Assembly: GCF_001310085.1 (NCBI RefSeq) | Contig: NZ_CP012643.1 | Span: forward strand, 3,083,501-3,147,500 | Reading direction: 5' to 3' | DNA from: Rufibacter tibetensis | Lineage (GTDB): Bacteria > Bacteroidota > Bacteroidia > Cytophagales > Hymenobacteraceae | DNA length: 64,000 nt | In this document: positions 53,821 through 61,649 of the stretch, in pieces | How the letters are laid out: each line of letters starts with the position of its first letter | Position numbering within the stretch: position 1 is the stretch's first letter | Program-made: the position numbers and the translations under genes | Notes under the pieces: generated by a model | Seen by the model: the letters and a program-made list of their open reading frames with translations, nothing else | The model's database searches: none | What the model was told of the DNA's origin: nothing

Positions 53821-54118
53821 GTGTAAACATCCCCCTTTGCCCCCTTCAAAGGAGGAGTATCAGCTATCGTTGTTGAGGCTATCGCCTCACTGCAGTTGCA
53901 AACTGCAGGTCATGGTAGGTCCAAGTCACAGACTTGAACCATGTTTGCTTATATGCTTTCTTCTAGTACGCAAACCCCACGCATTACCTTATTCCAGCCT
54001 TTCGTCAGAGCGCCTAGGACTCGACCCGGTGCCGCGGAGCGGCAGCCCTGAGGGGCAGGCGAGAGGCCACAGCGCGAGGGCGGAAGGCGGGGCCCCGCGG
54101 CCGTGAGCGCTTACCGCC
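53821..54118. repeat. Non-coding hairpin-rich, GC-rich repeat stretch
   Basis: It lies inside a 594-bp gap without genes. Near 53829 it has CATCCCCCTTTGCCCCCTTCAAAGGAGGA, a fragment of a widespread Bacteroidota intergenic repeat. It then has consecutive hairpins TGAGGC-TATC-GCCTCA (53875-53890), CTGCAGTT-GCA-AACTGCAG (53890-53908) and CATGGT...CAAGTC-ACA-GACTTG...ACCATG (53911-53943). The segment 54009-54118 is strongly GC-rich, with TGCCGC-GGA-GCGGCA, GCCC-TGAG-GGGC and GCGGGGCCCCGC palindromes. It is probably a structured RNA or dispersed repeat; no family is recognised. Confidence 0.5.
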
Positions 54119-54231
54119 AAAGATGAAACAATTAAGTCCATGAGCCAATGCTAAAAGCAGTCTATCTAAAGGAACAACAAAAGGCATTCACAAAAGGCAT
54201 TCACGAACGGCTTAGAGAAGTGTACTTTCCC

Positions 54232-54765
54232 CTACAACAAATAAGCATTCCATTCATTCTCCTTCAACACCACCCTAATATGCTCCCGCAGGGTAGTCGC
54301 TAAAGAATACCCGGTATAAGTAGCAGAGATGGGATACAATGTATGGTGGCGGTTGATCAGCGTGGCAATCTCCAGTTTCTTGCAGTCTTTGTCTAGGAAC
54401 TCCCGAAGGGTGTAAGCGAGAGTTTTGCCCGTGTTCAGCACGTCATCCACCAATACCACAGCGGTGTCTTGCAAAGAAGAAAGAGCAGGAGAAATGACAA
54501 TGTCGTGCGTAAGCGGCTCGGTTTTATGCAGCGTCACCTCCATCAATTGAACATCCAAAGGAGAAATCTCCCGAAGCTCCTTCGCGAGAAGCTCAGCCAG
54601 AAAATAGCCGTTCTCATGAATGCCGGCCAACACCAGCTGCTTTTCCTCGAAGTTTTGCTCGTATATCTCAAACGCCATGCGTTTGATTTTTTGTAGAATC
54701 TGGTGGTGATCCAGGATGCGGTTCTCTAGTGTGAAGACCATTGGGTTTTGCTGTTTGCTGGCCAA
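54232..54765 (-). CDS. Phosphoribosyltransferase, PyrR-like
   Basis: 177 residues. The type I PRTase signature VVLVDDVLNTGKTLAYTLREFL (PRPP loop) is central, preceded by VLAGIHENGYFLAELLAKEL, a PyrR-like substrate region, and followed by LEIATLINRHHTLYPI. PyrR in Gram-positive bacteria regulates pyrimidine genes by RNA binding and has uracil PRTase activity; in Bacteroidota the relatives are annotated as pyrimidine-type PRTases and the regulatory role is not established. It is convergent with nothing close; the gap downstream is the repeat-rich stretch. Confidence 0.87.
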   Translation of the reverse strand: MASKQQNPMVFTLENRILDHHQILQKIKRMAFEIYEQNFEEKQLVLAGIHENGYFLAELLAKELREISPLDVQLMEVTLHKTEPLTHDIVISPALSSLQDTAVVLVDDVLNTGKTLAYTLREFLDKDCKKLEIATLINRHHTLYPISATYTGYSLATTLREHIRVVLKENEWNAYLL

Positions 54766-54864
54766 ATTACCAAAATAATCCCCAAAACAGACACACGGTG
54801 CCCAGCAGAGTTGTATCTTTGAAAATATTTGTAGGAAAAGGTTTTAAAAGTGAGGCAAATGCTT

Positions 54865-54872
54865 TACTTTTG
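54865..54872 (+). promoter_or_regulatory. Candidate -7 box for rpmE2
   Basis: TACTTTTG matches the Bacteroidota -7 consensus TAnnTTTG, 41 bp before the rpmE2 ATG. No clear TTG -33 element at the ideal distance was found, so the call is tentative. Confidence 0.45.
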
Positions 54873-54912
54873 CAGTCCTATTCCAGAAATCCGAAGTTAA
54901 AAATATAGAATA

Positions 54913-55155
54913 ATGAAAAAGGACCTTCATCCTGAATACAGAGAAGTGGTTTTCCAAGATACTTCCTCTGATTTTAAATTCATCACTCGTTCTACCATGA
55001 ACTCTAACGAGACCATCACCATGGAAGACGGTAAAACGTACCCAGTGGTTAAAGTGGAGGTTTCTTCTGCTTCGCACCCGTTCTACACCGGTAAAAACAT
55101 CTACGTGGATACTGCCGGACGTATTGACAAGTTCAAGCAGCGTTACAAGAAATAA
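54913..55155 (+). CDS. rpmE2: 50S ribosomal protein L31 type B
   Basis: 80 residues. Type B (C-minus) L31: it begins [21 protein letters not shown] and lacks the zinc-binding Cys residues of the C-plus form. The characteristic [35 protein letters not shown] segment is present. L31 bridges the ribosomal subunits (bridge B1b). It is read from a likely strong promoter and closed by its own hairpin terminator. Confidence 0.97.
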   Translation: MKKDLHPEYREVVFQDTSSDFKFITRSTMNSNETITMEDGKTYPVVKVEVSSASHPFYTGKNIYVDTAGRIDKFKQRYKK

Positions 55156-55178
55156 GCGTATTTAGCGGTTCGCCGTAT

Positions 55179-55210
55179 AAAAGTCTTCCTGATTTTTCAG
55201 GGAGACTTTT
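55179..55210 (+). terminator. Terminator after rpmE2
   Basis: AAAAGTCTTCCTGA (55179-55192) pairs with TCAGGGAGACTTTT (55197-55210), with one G-T wobble and a TTTT loop. It is followed by TTATTTAG, 14 bp before the next ATG. Confidence 0.8.
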
Positions 55211-55223
55211 TTATTTAGTCTGT

Positions 55224-56453
55224 ATGAACATTATTCTCTTTGATGACCCGACGCTCAGAGCCAACCTGTTGCCCTTGACGTTCACCCGACCCGTGGCAGA
55301 CATCCGCATCGGGATTCTGACCATTGCTGAGAAGTGGCTAATGGTTTCTAATGAGGTCGTTTCTTACTTAACCGAAGGCTACCTGCAGGGTAAGTTTCCC
55401 CAAAACCTAGACGGAGGGCAAAACCTCTACATCAACGGAGCCGTTTGTCCTACGCCAGAGTTGTGGGAGCAAATACAGCAGTTACCTATGGGCGGAACCC
55501 TATTTCAAGAGGATTTGCTCGTAGCCCTGAACGCAGACACGCTGGAGTTGAGAAGCGTGGAGGAGGTGTACCAGCACAAAGCGGCAAACAGAAGCCAAAC
55601 TCAACTGCCGGCGCACGCGGTGATCACCCAGTTATGGGAAATCTTTCGGTTCAACGGTCCGCAGATTAGGGAAGACTTCAAGTTGGTGACGAAAGGGCGC
55701 GTAAGCCAACCTATCTCAGACCCGCACACCGTCGCGTACAACCTAGAGAACATCTTTATTGAGGAAGGAGCCGATTTCAAAGCTGCCATCCTGAATGCCG
55801 AGAACGGCCCCATCTACATTGGGAAGAACGCCCACGTGCAAGAGGGAACCGTGATCAGAGGACCGTTTGCCATTTGCGAAGAAAGTGTCATCAACATGGG
55901 CGGCAAAATGCGCGGCGATGTGACGGTGGGCCCTTTCTGCAAAGTGGGTGGCGAAATCAGCAACTGCGTGTTCTTTGGGTATTCCAACAAGGGGCATGAC
56001 GGGTTTCTGGGAAATTCCGTGGTGGGAGAGTGGTGCAACTTCGGGGCAGATACCAACACCTCTAACCTCAAGAACAACTATTCCAACGTGCGACTCTACA
56101 GCCATGCCCAGGAAAAATTTGTGGACACTGGCTTGCAGTTCTGCGGCCTGATCATGGCCGACCACGCAAAGTGTGGCATCAACACCATGTTCAACACCGG
56201 CACCGTGGTAGGCGTAGGCGCTAACGTGTTCGGGGCCGGCTATCCACCAAACTTTATTCCTTCCTTTACCTGGGGAGGCGGGGCAGAACCGCAGACGTTC
56301 AGGTTGCCTAAATTCTATGAAGTGGCAGAGGCTGTTTTAAGCCGCCGCGGGCTGAGCGTTACGGATGAAGACCGCAAAATTTATAGCCACCTGTTTGACC
56401 TCACCCAAGCCTCCCGCACCTGGGAGACGGAGCCGGTAGAAAAGACCGCTTAA
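55224..56453 (+). CDS. GlmU-family putative sugar nucleotidyltransferase
   Basis: 409 residues. The N-terminal region (MNIILFDDPTLRANLLPLTFTRPVADIRIGILTIAEKW) is a degenerate nucleotidyltransferase fold. The C-terminal half is a left-handed beta helix of hexapeptide repeats (GKNAHVQEGTVIRGPFAICEESVINMGGKM, GNSVVGEWCNFGADTNTSN, GAGYPPNFIPSF). The GlmU family makes UDP-GlcNAc, but this protein lacks a clear canonical GxGTRMxSxxPK nucleotide-binding motif, so it may use another sugar or have lost activity. It lies directly after rpmE2. Confidence 0.9.
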   Translation: MNIILFDDPTLRANLLPLTFTRPVADIRIGILTIAEKWLMVSNEVVSYLTEGYLQGKFPQNLDGGQNLYINGAVCPTPELWEQIQQLPMGGTLFQEDLLVALNADTLELRSVEEVYQHKAANRSQTQLPAHAVITQLWEIFRFNGPQIREDFKLVTKGRVSQPISDPHTVAYNLENIFIEEGADFKAAILNAENGPIYIGKNAHVQEGTVIRGPFAICEESVINMGGKMRGDVTVGPFCKVGGEISNCVFFGYSNKGHDGFLGNSVVGEWCNFGADTNTSNLKNNYSNVRLYSHAQEKFVDTGLQFCGLIMADHAKCGINTMFNTGTVVGVGANVFGAGYPPNFIPSFTWGGGAEPQTFRLPKFYEVAEAVLSRRGLSVTDEDRKIYSHLFDLTQASRTWETEPVEKTA

Positions 56454-56475
56454 TCACACAAAACATACTGCCTTC

Positions 56476-56533
56476 GGCGACGGACGGTTTTTACGCTATT
56501 TTCTGAAAAGTAGGGCAAAAACCATCCGTCGCC
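56476..56533 (+). terminator. Apex-type hairpin after the GlmU-like gene
   Basis: 17-bp arms GGCGACGGACGGTTTTT (56476-56492) and AAAAACCATCCGTCGCC (56517-56533), one mismatch, around ACGCTATTTTCTGAAAAGTAGGGC. Shared-apex family. It lies 23 bp after the stop. Confidence 0.85.
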
Positions 56534-56602
56534 GTTATCTTTACAGACAAATGGCGGGGAGTAGATTTTCCTAGCCTTCGTTTTAAAATAGTACCTTCAT
56601 TC

Positions 56603-57724
56603 GTGCAGTTTTCTCAGATTTACGGCCACCAGGGAACAAAGCAACTGCTGCTGAATTCCGTCAAATCACAGCACGTGGCCCACGCGCAGCTTTTTTTAGG
56701 ATCTGATGGAAGCGCCAATATGGCGCTGGCGCTGGCCTATGCCCAATACCTGAATTGCGAAGACCCGCAGCCTCTGGATTCCTGCGGCGTGTGCCCCAGC
56801 TGCAACAAGATCAGCAAGCGAATTCACCCAGACCTGAACTTTGTGATGCCAGTGACCAAAGTGAAAGACCAGGATGCCCTGAGCAAAAACTTTGTGACCC
56901 AGTGGCGCGCTTTCCTCAGTGACAGCCCGTACCAAACCCTTAACGACTGGATGCAGTTCATTGGCGCCGAAAACAAGCAAGGCACCATTCCAGTGGGTGA
57001 GAGCCGAGAATTGGTACGCATGACTTCGCTCAAAGCTTTCGAGGCGAAATATAAAGTGATTGTCATCTGGTTGCCCGAGCTTATGAATGCCAGCGCCGCC
57101 AATGCCTTTTTGAAGCTGTTAGAAGAACCTCCGGCTGCTACCGTGTTTTTGCTCGTGAGCAATGCCTCAGACAAGATCATGCCCACTATCTTGTCGAGAA
57201 CGCAGCTAGTCAAAGTACGCGCCTTCACCGATGAAGAAGTGATTCAATATCTGGTGGAGCAGCAAGGCACCGAGCGTGAACGCGCCTACCAAGTGGTCTC
57301 TCTAGCCGAGGGAAACCTACAAGCCGCCCGTGTGCTGAGTCAGGAAATGACCTCAGATTACTTTACCTTTTTCCTGAGCTGGATGCGTCTGTGCTATAAC
57401 CACAAATTTGATGGTGTGCTGGAGCAAAGCGAAGATTTTCAGAAGCTGGGCCGCGAAAACCAGAAGAACTTTCTGCAGTTTGCTTTAGGCTTGCTGAGAA
57501 AAGTGCTTTTGTACGGCGTAGACAGCAAGCTAATTGCGTTCTTACCTCCGCCGGAGCTGGACTTCGTACAGAAGTTTGCCAAACTCATTCACCAGGGAAA
57601 CGGGGCGCAGCTGTCGCAGGAGTTAAATGATGCGCATTACCACATTGAGCGGAACGCGCACCCCAAGATCACTTTTTTAAATACGTCCATTCAAATTGCC
57701 CAGCTTATCAGGCCAGTGGCATAA
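56603..57724 (+). CDS. holB: DNA polymerase III subunit delta prime
   Basis: 373 residues with a GTG start at 56603, chosen because it places the conserved QFSQIYGHQGTKQLLLNSV at the N-terminus. It is a clamp-loader AAA+ subunit. The zinc-binding Cys cluster is visible (CEDPQPLDSCGVCPSCNKISK), the SRT-type segment is TILSRTQLVKV, and the central helix KLLEEPPAATVFLLVSNASDKIMPT is standard. The Walker A motif of active ATPase subunits is degenerate (LGSDGSANMALALAYA), as expected for delta-prime. It takes part in loading the sliding clamp at replication forks. Nine bp separate it from hemC. Confidence 0.94.
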   Translation: MQFSQIYGHQGTKQLLLNSVKSQHVAHAQLFLGSDGSANMALALAYAQYLNCEDPQPLDSCGVCPSCNKISKRIHPDLNFVMPVTKVKDQDALSKNFVTQWRAFLSDSPYQTLNDWMQFIGAENKQGTIPVGESRELVRMTSLKAFEAKYKVIVIWLPELMNASAANAFLKLLEEPPAATVFLLVSNASDKIMPTILSRTQLVKVRAFTDEEVIQYLVEQQGTERERAYQVVSLAEGNLQAARVLSQEMTSDYFTFFLSWMRLCYNHKFDGVLEQSEDFQKLGRENQKNFLQFALGLLRKVLLYGVDSKLIAFLPPPELDFVQKFAKLIHQGNGAQLSQELNDAHYHIERNAHPKITFLNTSIQIAQLIRPVA

Positions 57725-57733
57725 ATAGATAGC

Positions 57734-58678
57734 ATGGAAACACCCCAAACAACGTCTCCTATTCGCATTGCTACCCGAGGAAGCCGCCTTGCTTTGTGGC
57801 AGGCCCACCACGTGGCCGAAACCTTGCGCGCCAACGGCATGGAAGTGGAGATTGTGACCATTACTACCAAAGGAGACATCGTTTTAGACCGTTCTTTAGA
57901 CAAAATAGGCGCGAAAGGCGTGTTCACCGAAGAGCTGGAAGAAAGCCTGCGCACTGGTGCTACTGACATTGCCGTGCACAGCGCCAAAGACGTGCAGTCC
58001 ACCATCCCAGATGATCTGGAACTGTTGGCGTTCATGGAGCGCGAGAAAGTACATGACGTGGTCATTTCCTTTGACCCGCTGTTCAAACTCGGCGAAGGAC
58101 AGCAGGTCATTGGCACCTCGTCTACCCGCCGCCGTTCCATGCTGAAACGGTTTTACCCTAACGTAATCACGTCTGAGTGCCGGGGCAACTTGCAGACCCG
58201 TATCCAGAAATTGAAAGACGGCCAATACGATGCCATTCTGCTGGCGTACGCTGGAGTAGCCCGCATGCAGTACGACCACATGGTGGCACAGCATCTGCCG
58301 CTAGAGACGTTCATTCCGGCTGCCGGACAAGGAAGTGTGGCCATTGAGTGCGCCAAAACCCTTCCGTTGGAACGCAAACTGAATTTGAAACTGGCTCTGG
58401 ACCACAAACCCACGCACCTGTGCCTTCTGGCCGAGAGGGCGTACCTGCGTACCATGGAAGGCGGCTGCAGCATCCCTTCCTTCGCGCTGGCTACCATTGA
58501 AGAGGATACCATAACCTTGAAAGCAGGTATTATCAGTCTGGACGGAGAGCAGTTGATTGTGGAGGAAATAACCGGTCCTTCTGAAGAAGCAGAAGCCATG
58601 GGTGAGCAATTGGCGCAAACCGTGCTTAGCAAAGGTGGTGACAAAATCCTGAAAGCAATCAGAGAAGAAAAAGCATAA
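57734..58678 (+). CDS. hemC: Hydroxymethylbilane synthase (porphobilinogen deaminase)
   Basis: 314 residues. It polymerises four porphobilinogens into hydroxymethylbilane in heme biosynthesis. Catalytic Asp is in AVHSAKDVQS; substrate-binding Arg residues lie in TSSTRRRSML and ECRGNLQTRIQKL. The dipyrromethane cofactor Cys is in ERAYLRTMEGGCSIPSFALA. The family motif GKGVFTEELEESL-like segment (GAKGVFTEELEE) is present near the start. Standard length. It is the second gene after holB and is followed by a cyclophilin gene. Cytoplasmic. Confidence 0.97.
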   Translation: METPQTTSPIRIATRGSRLALWQAHHVAETLRANGMEVEIVTITTKGDIVLDRSLDKIGAKGVFTEELEESLRTGATDIAVHSAKDVQSTIPDDLELLAFMEREKVHDVVISFDPLFKLGEGQQVIGTSSTRRRSMLKRFYPNVITSECRGNLQTRIQKLKDGQYDAILLAYAGVARMQYDHMVAQHLPLETFIPAAGQGSVAIECAKTLPLERKLNLKLALDHKPTHLCLLAERAYLRTMEGGCSIPSFALATIEEDTITLKAGIISLDGEQLIVEEITGPSEEAEAMGEQLAQTVLSKGGDKILKAIREEKA

Positions 58679-58747
58679 AAGAATACCAAGGGCAGCTAAC
58701 CTCTTAACTTGGGTGGCTGCTTTTGACCTGTTTATTTGAAAGTGCCC

Positions 58748-59368
58748 ATGAAAAGAAGTTTGTTCTTGTTAGCCCTGCTGGTTCTTGTAAGTACCGCTGG
58801 CATCGCGCAGAAGAAAAGCAAAAAAGATTACCTCGTCACAATTTCAACTTCGCAGGGAAATATCCGGCTGGTGTTGTTTGAAGATACCCCCAAGCACCGC
58901 GAGAACTTCCTGAAACTAGTGAAACAGAAGTTTTATGACGGCACTACCTTCCATCGGGTTATTGATGATTTCATGATCCAGGGCGGTGATCCTAACTCCA
59001 AAGATGATAATCCCCACAATGACGGAGCCGGAGACCCGGGGAATACCGTACCCGCTGAGATTCTGCCGCACCACAAGCATGTCTACGGGGCCTTGGCAGC
59101 GGCCCGGATGGGGGACAATATGAACCCCAAGCGGGAATCAAGTGGCTCGCAGTTTTACCTGGTAGAGAATCATGAGGGCGTTCCGTTCCTGAACGGGCAG
59201 TACACCGTGTATGGGCAGGTAATTGACGGCCTGGCTGTGATTGACAAAATCGCGGAGCAACCCAAAGACTTCCGTGACCGTCCTACCACTGATATCAAGA
59301 TGACGGTAACCGCCGACAAGATGTCTAAAAAGAAAATCACTAAATTGTACGGTTACCGCTACGAATAA
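58748..59368 (+). CDS. Exported cyclophilin-type peptidyl-prolyl isomerase
   Basis: 206 residues from ATG 58748, which begins a signal peptide (MKRSLFLLALLVLVSTAGIAQ); an in-phase TTG four codons upstream is less likely. The cyclophilin fold starts at VTISTSQGNIRLVLFEDTPKHRENF, with catalytic FHRVIDDFMIQGGDP (Arg), FYLVENHEGVPFLNGQYTVYGQVIDGLAVID. It accelerates proline isomerisation during protein folding in the periplasm. The tail (FRDRPTTDIKMTVTADKMSKKKITKLYGYRYE) extends the domain. It is downstream of hemC with 69 bp between, and 10 bp before the RfbD-like gene. Confidence 0.92.
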   Translation: MKRSLFLLALLVLVSTAGIAQKKSKKDYLVTISTSQGNIRLVLFEDTPKHRENFLKLVKQKFYDGTTFHRVIDDFMIQGGDPNSKDDNPHNDGAGDPGNTVPAEILPHHKHVYGALAAARMGDNMNPKRESSGSQFYLVENHEGVPFLNGQYTVYGQVIDGLAVIDKIAEQPKDFRDRPTTDIKMTVTADKMSKKKITKLYGYRYE

Positions 59369-59378
59369 CCCTCAAACT

Positions 59379-60278
59379 ATGAAGACTCTCCTGATCACCG
59401 GCTCCAACGGCTTACTGGGGCAGAAATTGATTGACCTGCTCCACACCGAGACCAACATCAAGCTGATTGCCTCGTCGCGCGGCCAAAACAAACTGGCAGC
59501 GTTGTATCCGCAGGTAACGTTTGTGCCCATGGATGTCACCAGTGCTGAAATGGTGGAAAGCGTGATTGCTGAAACCCAGCCCACGCACATCATCCACACC
59601 GCGGCCATGACCAACGTAGATGACTGCGAGAGCCAACGCGAGGAGTGCTGGAAACAGAACGTAGACGCTGTGGAGAACCTGGTGAAAGCCTCTGAACGCC
59701 ATGGCGTGCACCTCATCCACGTTTCCACGGATTTCATCTTCGATGGTGAAAACGGTCCTTATACCGAAGAAGCAGAAGGTGCTCCGGTAAACTTCTATGG
59801 ACAAAGCAAACTGGCTGCGGAGGAACTGGTGAAGAAAGCCGCCTGCAAATGGGCCATTCTGCGTACGGTGCTGGTCTTCGGGATTGTGCATGACTATGGC
59901 CGGTCTAACATTGTGCTGTGGGTGAAAGGCAGCCTGGAACAAGGCAAACAGATCAAAGTCGTAAACGACCAGCTTCGTACGCCTACTTTGGCTGAGGATC
60001 TAGCCCAAGGCTGCTGGCTTGCCGCTAAACATGATGCGCAAGGCATCTTCAACATCTCTGGCGAAGAGTTACTAACCCCGCACCAGATGGCGGTACAGGT
60101 AGCCGAATACTTTAACCTGGACAAGACATTGATTGAAGAGGTAGACGGTTCCATCTTCACGCAACCCGCCAAACGCCCACCGCGCACAGGCTTTGACATC
60201 ACCAAAGCTAAAACACAGTTAGGCTACCAACCCCGCACCTTTAAGGAGAGCATTGCCATTGTGGCAGGGCAGATCTAA
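59379..60278 (+). CDS. RfbD-like SDR (dTDP-4-dehydrorhamnose reductase family)
   Basis: 299 residues. The Rossmann motif TGSNGLLGQKLIDLL is at the start; downstream are AAMTNVDDCESQREECWKQNVDAVENL, STDFIFDGENGPYTEEA, and the catalytic YGQSKLAAEELV (YxxxK). C-terminal parts (RPPRTGFDITKAKTQLGYQPRTFKE) match RfbD/sugar reductases. The family reduces dTDP-4-dehydrorhamnose or related sugars; the ring of other rfb genes is absent, so the substrate is not settled. Cytoplasmic. It is close to the cyclophilin gene and ended by a hairpin at 60301-60344. Confidence 0.9.
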   Translation: MKTLLITGSNGLLGQKLIDLLHTETNIKLIASSRGQNKLAALYPQVTFVPMDVTSAEMVESVIAETQPTHIIHTAAMTNVDDCESQREECWKQNVDAVENLVKASERHGVHLIHVSTDFIFDGENGPYTEEAEGAPVNFYGQSKLAAEELVKKAACKWAILRTVLVFGIVHDYGRSNIVLWVKGSLEQGKQIKVVNDQLRTPTLAEDLAQGCWLAAKHDAQGIFNISGEELLTPHQMAVQVAEYFNLDKTLIEEVDGSIFTQPAKRPPRTGFDITKAKTQLGYQPRTFKESIAIVAGQI

Positions 60279-60300
60279 GTTACGTATACCTGTATAAGAA

Positions 60301-60344
60301 TGCTGTTCCGGGGCTGTTTTTATGAAAACGGCTCCGGAACAGCA
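60301..60344 (+). terminator. Apex-type hairpin after the RfbD-like gene
   Basis: Arms TGCTGTTCCGG (60301-60311) and CCGGAACAGCA (60334-60344) around GGCTGTTTTTATGAAAACGGCT. Shared-apex family. It lies 22 bp after the stop. Confidence 0.85.
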
Positions 60345-60459
60345 ATTTTGCATTAACAGAGATGTCTGCCGATTACAGTGAATCAATTATCAGACACACA
60401 GGAGAAATGTTAATTCAAAATATATAACAATTAAGATATATGTGCGTAGTATAGCATCT

Positions 60460-61413
60460 ATGCTGAACCGTCTGCTTCGCGCTCTTCAGGATTTCTTTTC
60501 GTTCTCCCAGCGGGAGCTCAAGCAGTTTTTCATTCTGATTTTCCTGATGGTGTTCATTGCTGCGGCACCATTTTTATTTTTCCAGGACGATGTTCCCTAT
60601 GACCCCACCGCCGACCAGCAGATTCTGGACAGCCTGGTGGTGCAGTTGGACACCCAGGTAGAAGAGGCCAAAGCCGAAAGAGCCTCCGCGTACAAACGCA
60701 AACCCATCAGGCTGTACCGGTTCAACCCCAATGACCTCACGGTGGAACAGTGGCAGGAACTGGGAGTAAACAAGTACATCGCGCAACGCATCCTGAACTA
60801 CAAAGCAAAAGCGGGTGCCTTCAAGAGCAAAGCCCAACTGCAGAAGATCTATGGGTTGCCAGACTCGCTTTTCCAGATGTGGTACCCATACATCAACCTT
60901 CCAGATGAGAGCCCCGGCTACGCGTACAACAGAGACAAAGGCCAACCGTTTTCATCCTCTTATCCAGAAAACCGGCCTAAAACGGAGTACCCCCGCAAGA
61001 AGTGGGAACTGCAGCCTTTTGACCTGAACACCGCTGATACTACTGAGTTAAAACAAATCAGGGGTATCGGCAGTAAACTTTCGGCACGAATTGTGGCGTT
61101 TCGGGACAAGATGGGTGGATTTCACTCAGTGGAGCAGGTGGCGGAAGTGTACGGGTTGGCCCCGGAGGTGGTAGACAGCGTGCGCAAGTACGGGTTCATC
61201 GCGAAGGCGTATGCCCCACGCAAACTCAACCTCAACACCGCTACGTTTGATGAACTAAGGCAGCATCCGTACATCGGGTATGGGTTGGCCAAAGCCATCG
61301 TGAATTACCGAACGCAGCATGGCCCCTACCCCAATGTGGAGGAACTGCGCAAAATCAAGATACTGGATGAAGCGAAGTTCCAGAAGATGCAAGCCTACTT
61401 ATTTACCCAATAA
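60460..61413 (+). CDS. ComEA-like helix-hairpin-helix protein
   Basis: 317 residues from ATG 60460; a GTG at 60442 in the same phase is an alternative. One N-terminal membrane helix (FFILIFLMVFIAAAPFLFF, about 28-46) anchors the protein. Three helix-hairpin-helix regions follow. The first is FNPNDLTVEQWQELGVNKYIAQRILNYKAKAGAF, the second FDLNTADTTELKQIRGIGSKLSARIVAFRDKMGGF, the third LNLNTATFDELRQHPYIGYGLAKAIVNYRTQHGP. ComEA-type HhH proteins bind DNA at the outside of the inner membrane in competence; the role in Bacteroidota is not fully established. Confidence 0.9.
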   Translation: MLNRLLRALQDFFSFSQRELKQFFILIFLMVFIAAAPFLFFQDDVPYDPTADQQILDSLVVQLDTQVEEAKAERASAYKRKPIRLYRFNPNDLTVEQWQELGVNKYIAQRILNYKAKAGAFKSKAQLQKIYGLPDSLFQMWYPYINLPDESPGYAYNRDKGQPFSSSYPENRPKTEYPRKKWELQPFDLNTADTTELKQIRGIGSKLSARIVAFRDKMGGFHSVEQVAEVYGLAPEVVDSVRKYGFIAKAYAPRKLNLNTATFDELRQHPYIGYGLAKAIVNYRTQHGPYPNVEELRKIKILDEAKFQKMQAYLFTQ

Positions 61414-61453
61414 CCTCAGTCAGGCTCCTTCCTCAAATCAGGCCCTTTGTTAA

Positions 61454-61505
61454 GCAGATGTTTTAAGGCTTCTTTTCCAAAAACAACTTTGAAACAAGCT
61501 TCTGC
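61454..61505. repeat. Decayed apex-type hairpin upstream of the PAS gene
   Basis: GCAGA (61454-61458) and TCTGC (61501-61505) enclose an imperfect stem with central TTCTTTTCCAAAAACAAC, close to the shared apex. It is a weak copy lying 41 bp after the ComEA-like gene. Confidence 0.4.
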
Positions 61506-61649
61506 CCAATAGTAGAATCTAAGCAAGCTTGCTCGTATTTATACTGAAAAAGCGATCGAAGAGCAGATTTGGCACCTTCTGGATGGGATATTTTTATTGT
61601 TTTAGTGGATCTGGCCGTATTTTAATAGATACAGGTTTACGGGCAATAC

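Noticed and set aside
53660-54106. 148-residue reading frame across the repeat-rich gap
   Set aside because: It crosses the terminator stem and the hairpin and GC-rich repeats; residues are repeat-derived, with a Cys/Pro/Arg-rich end.
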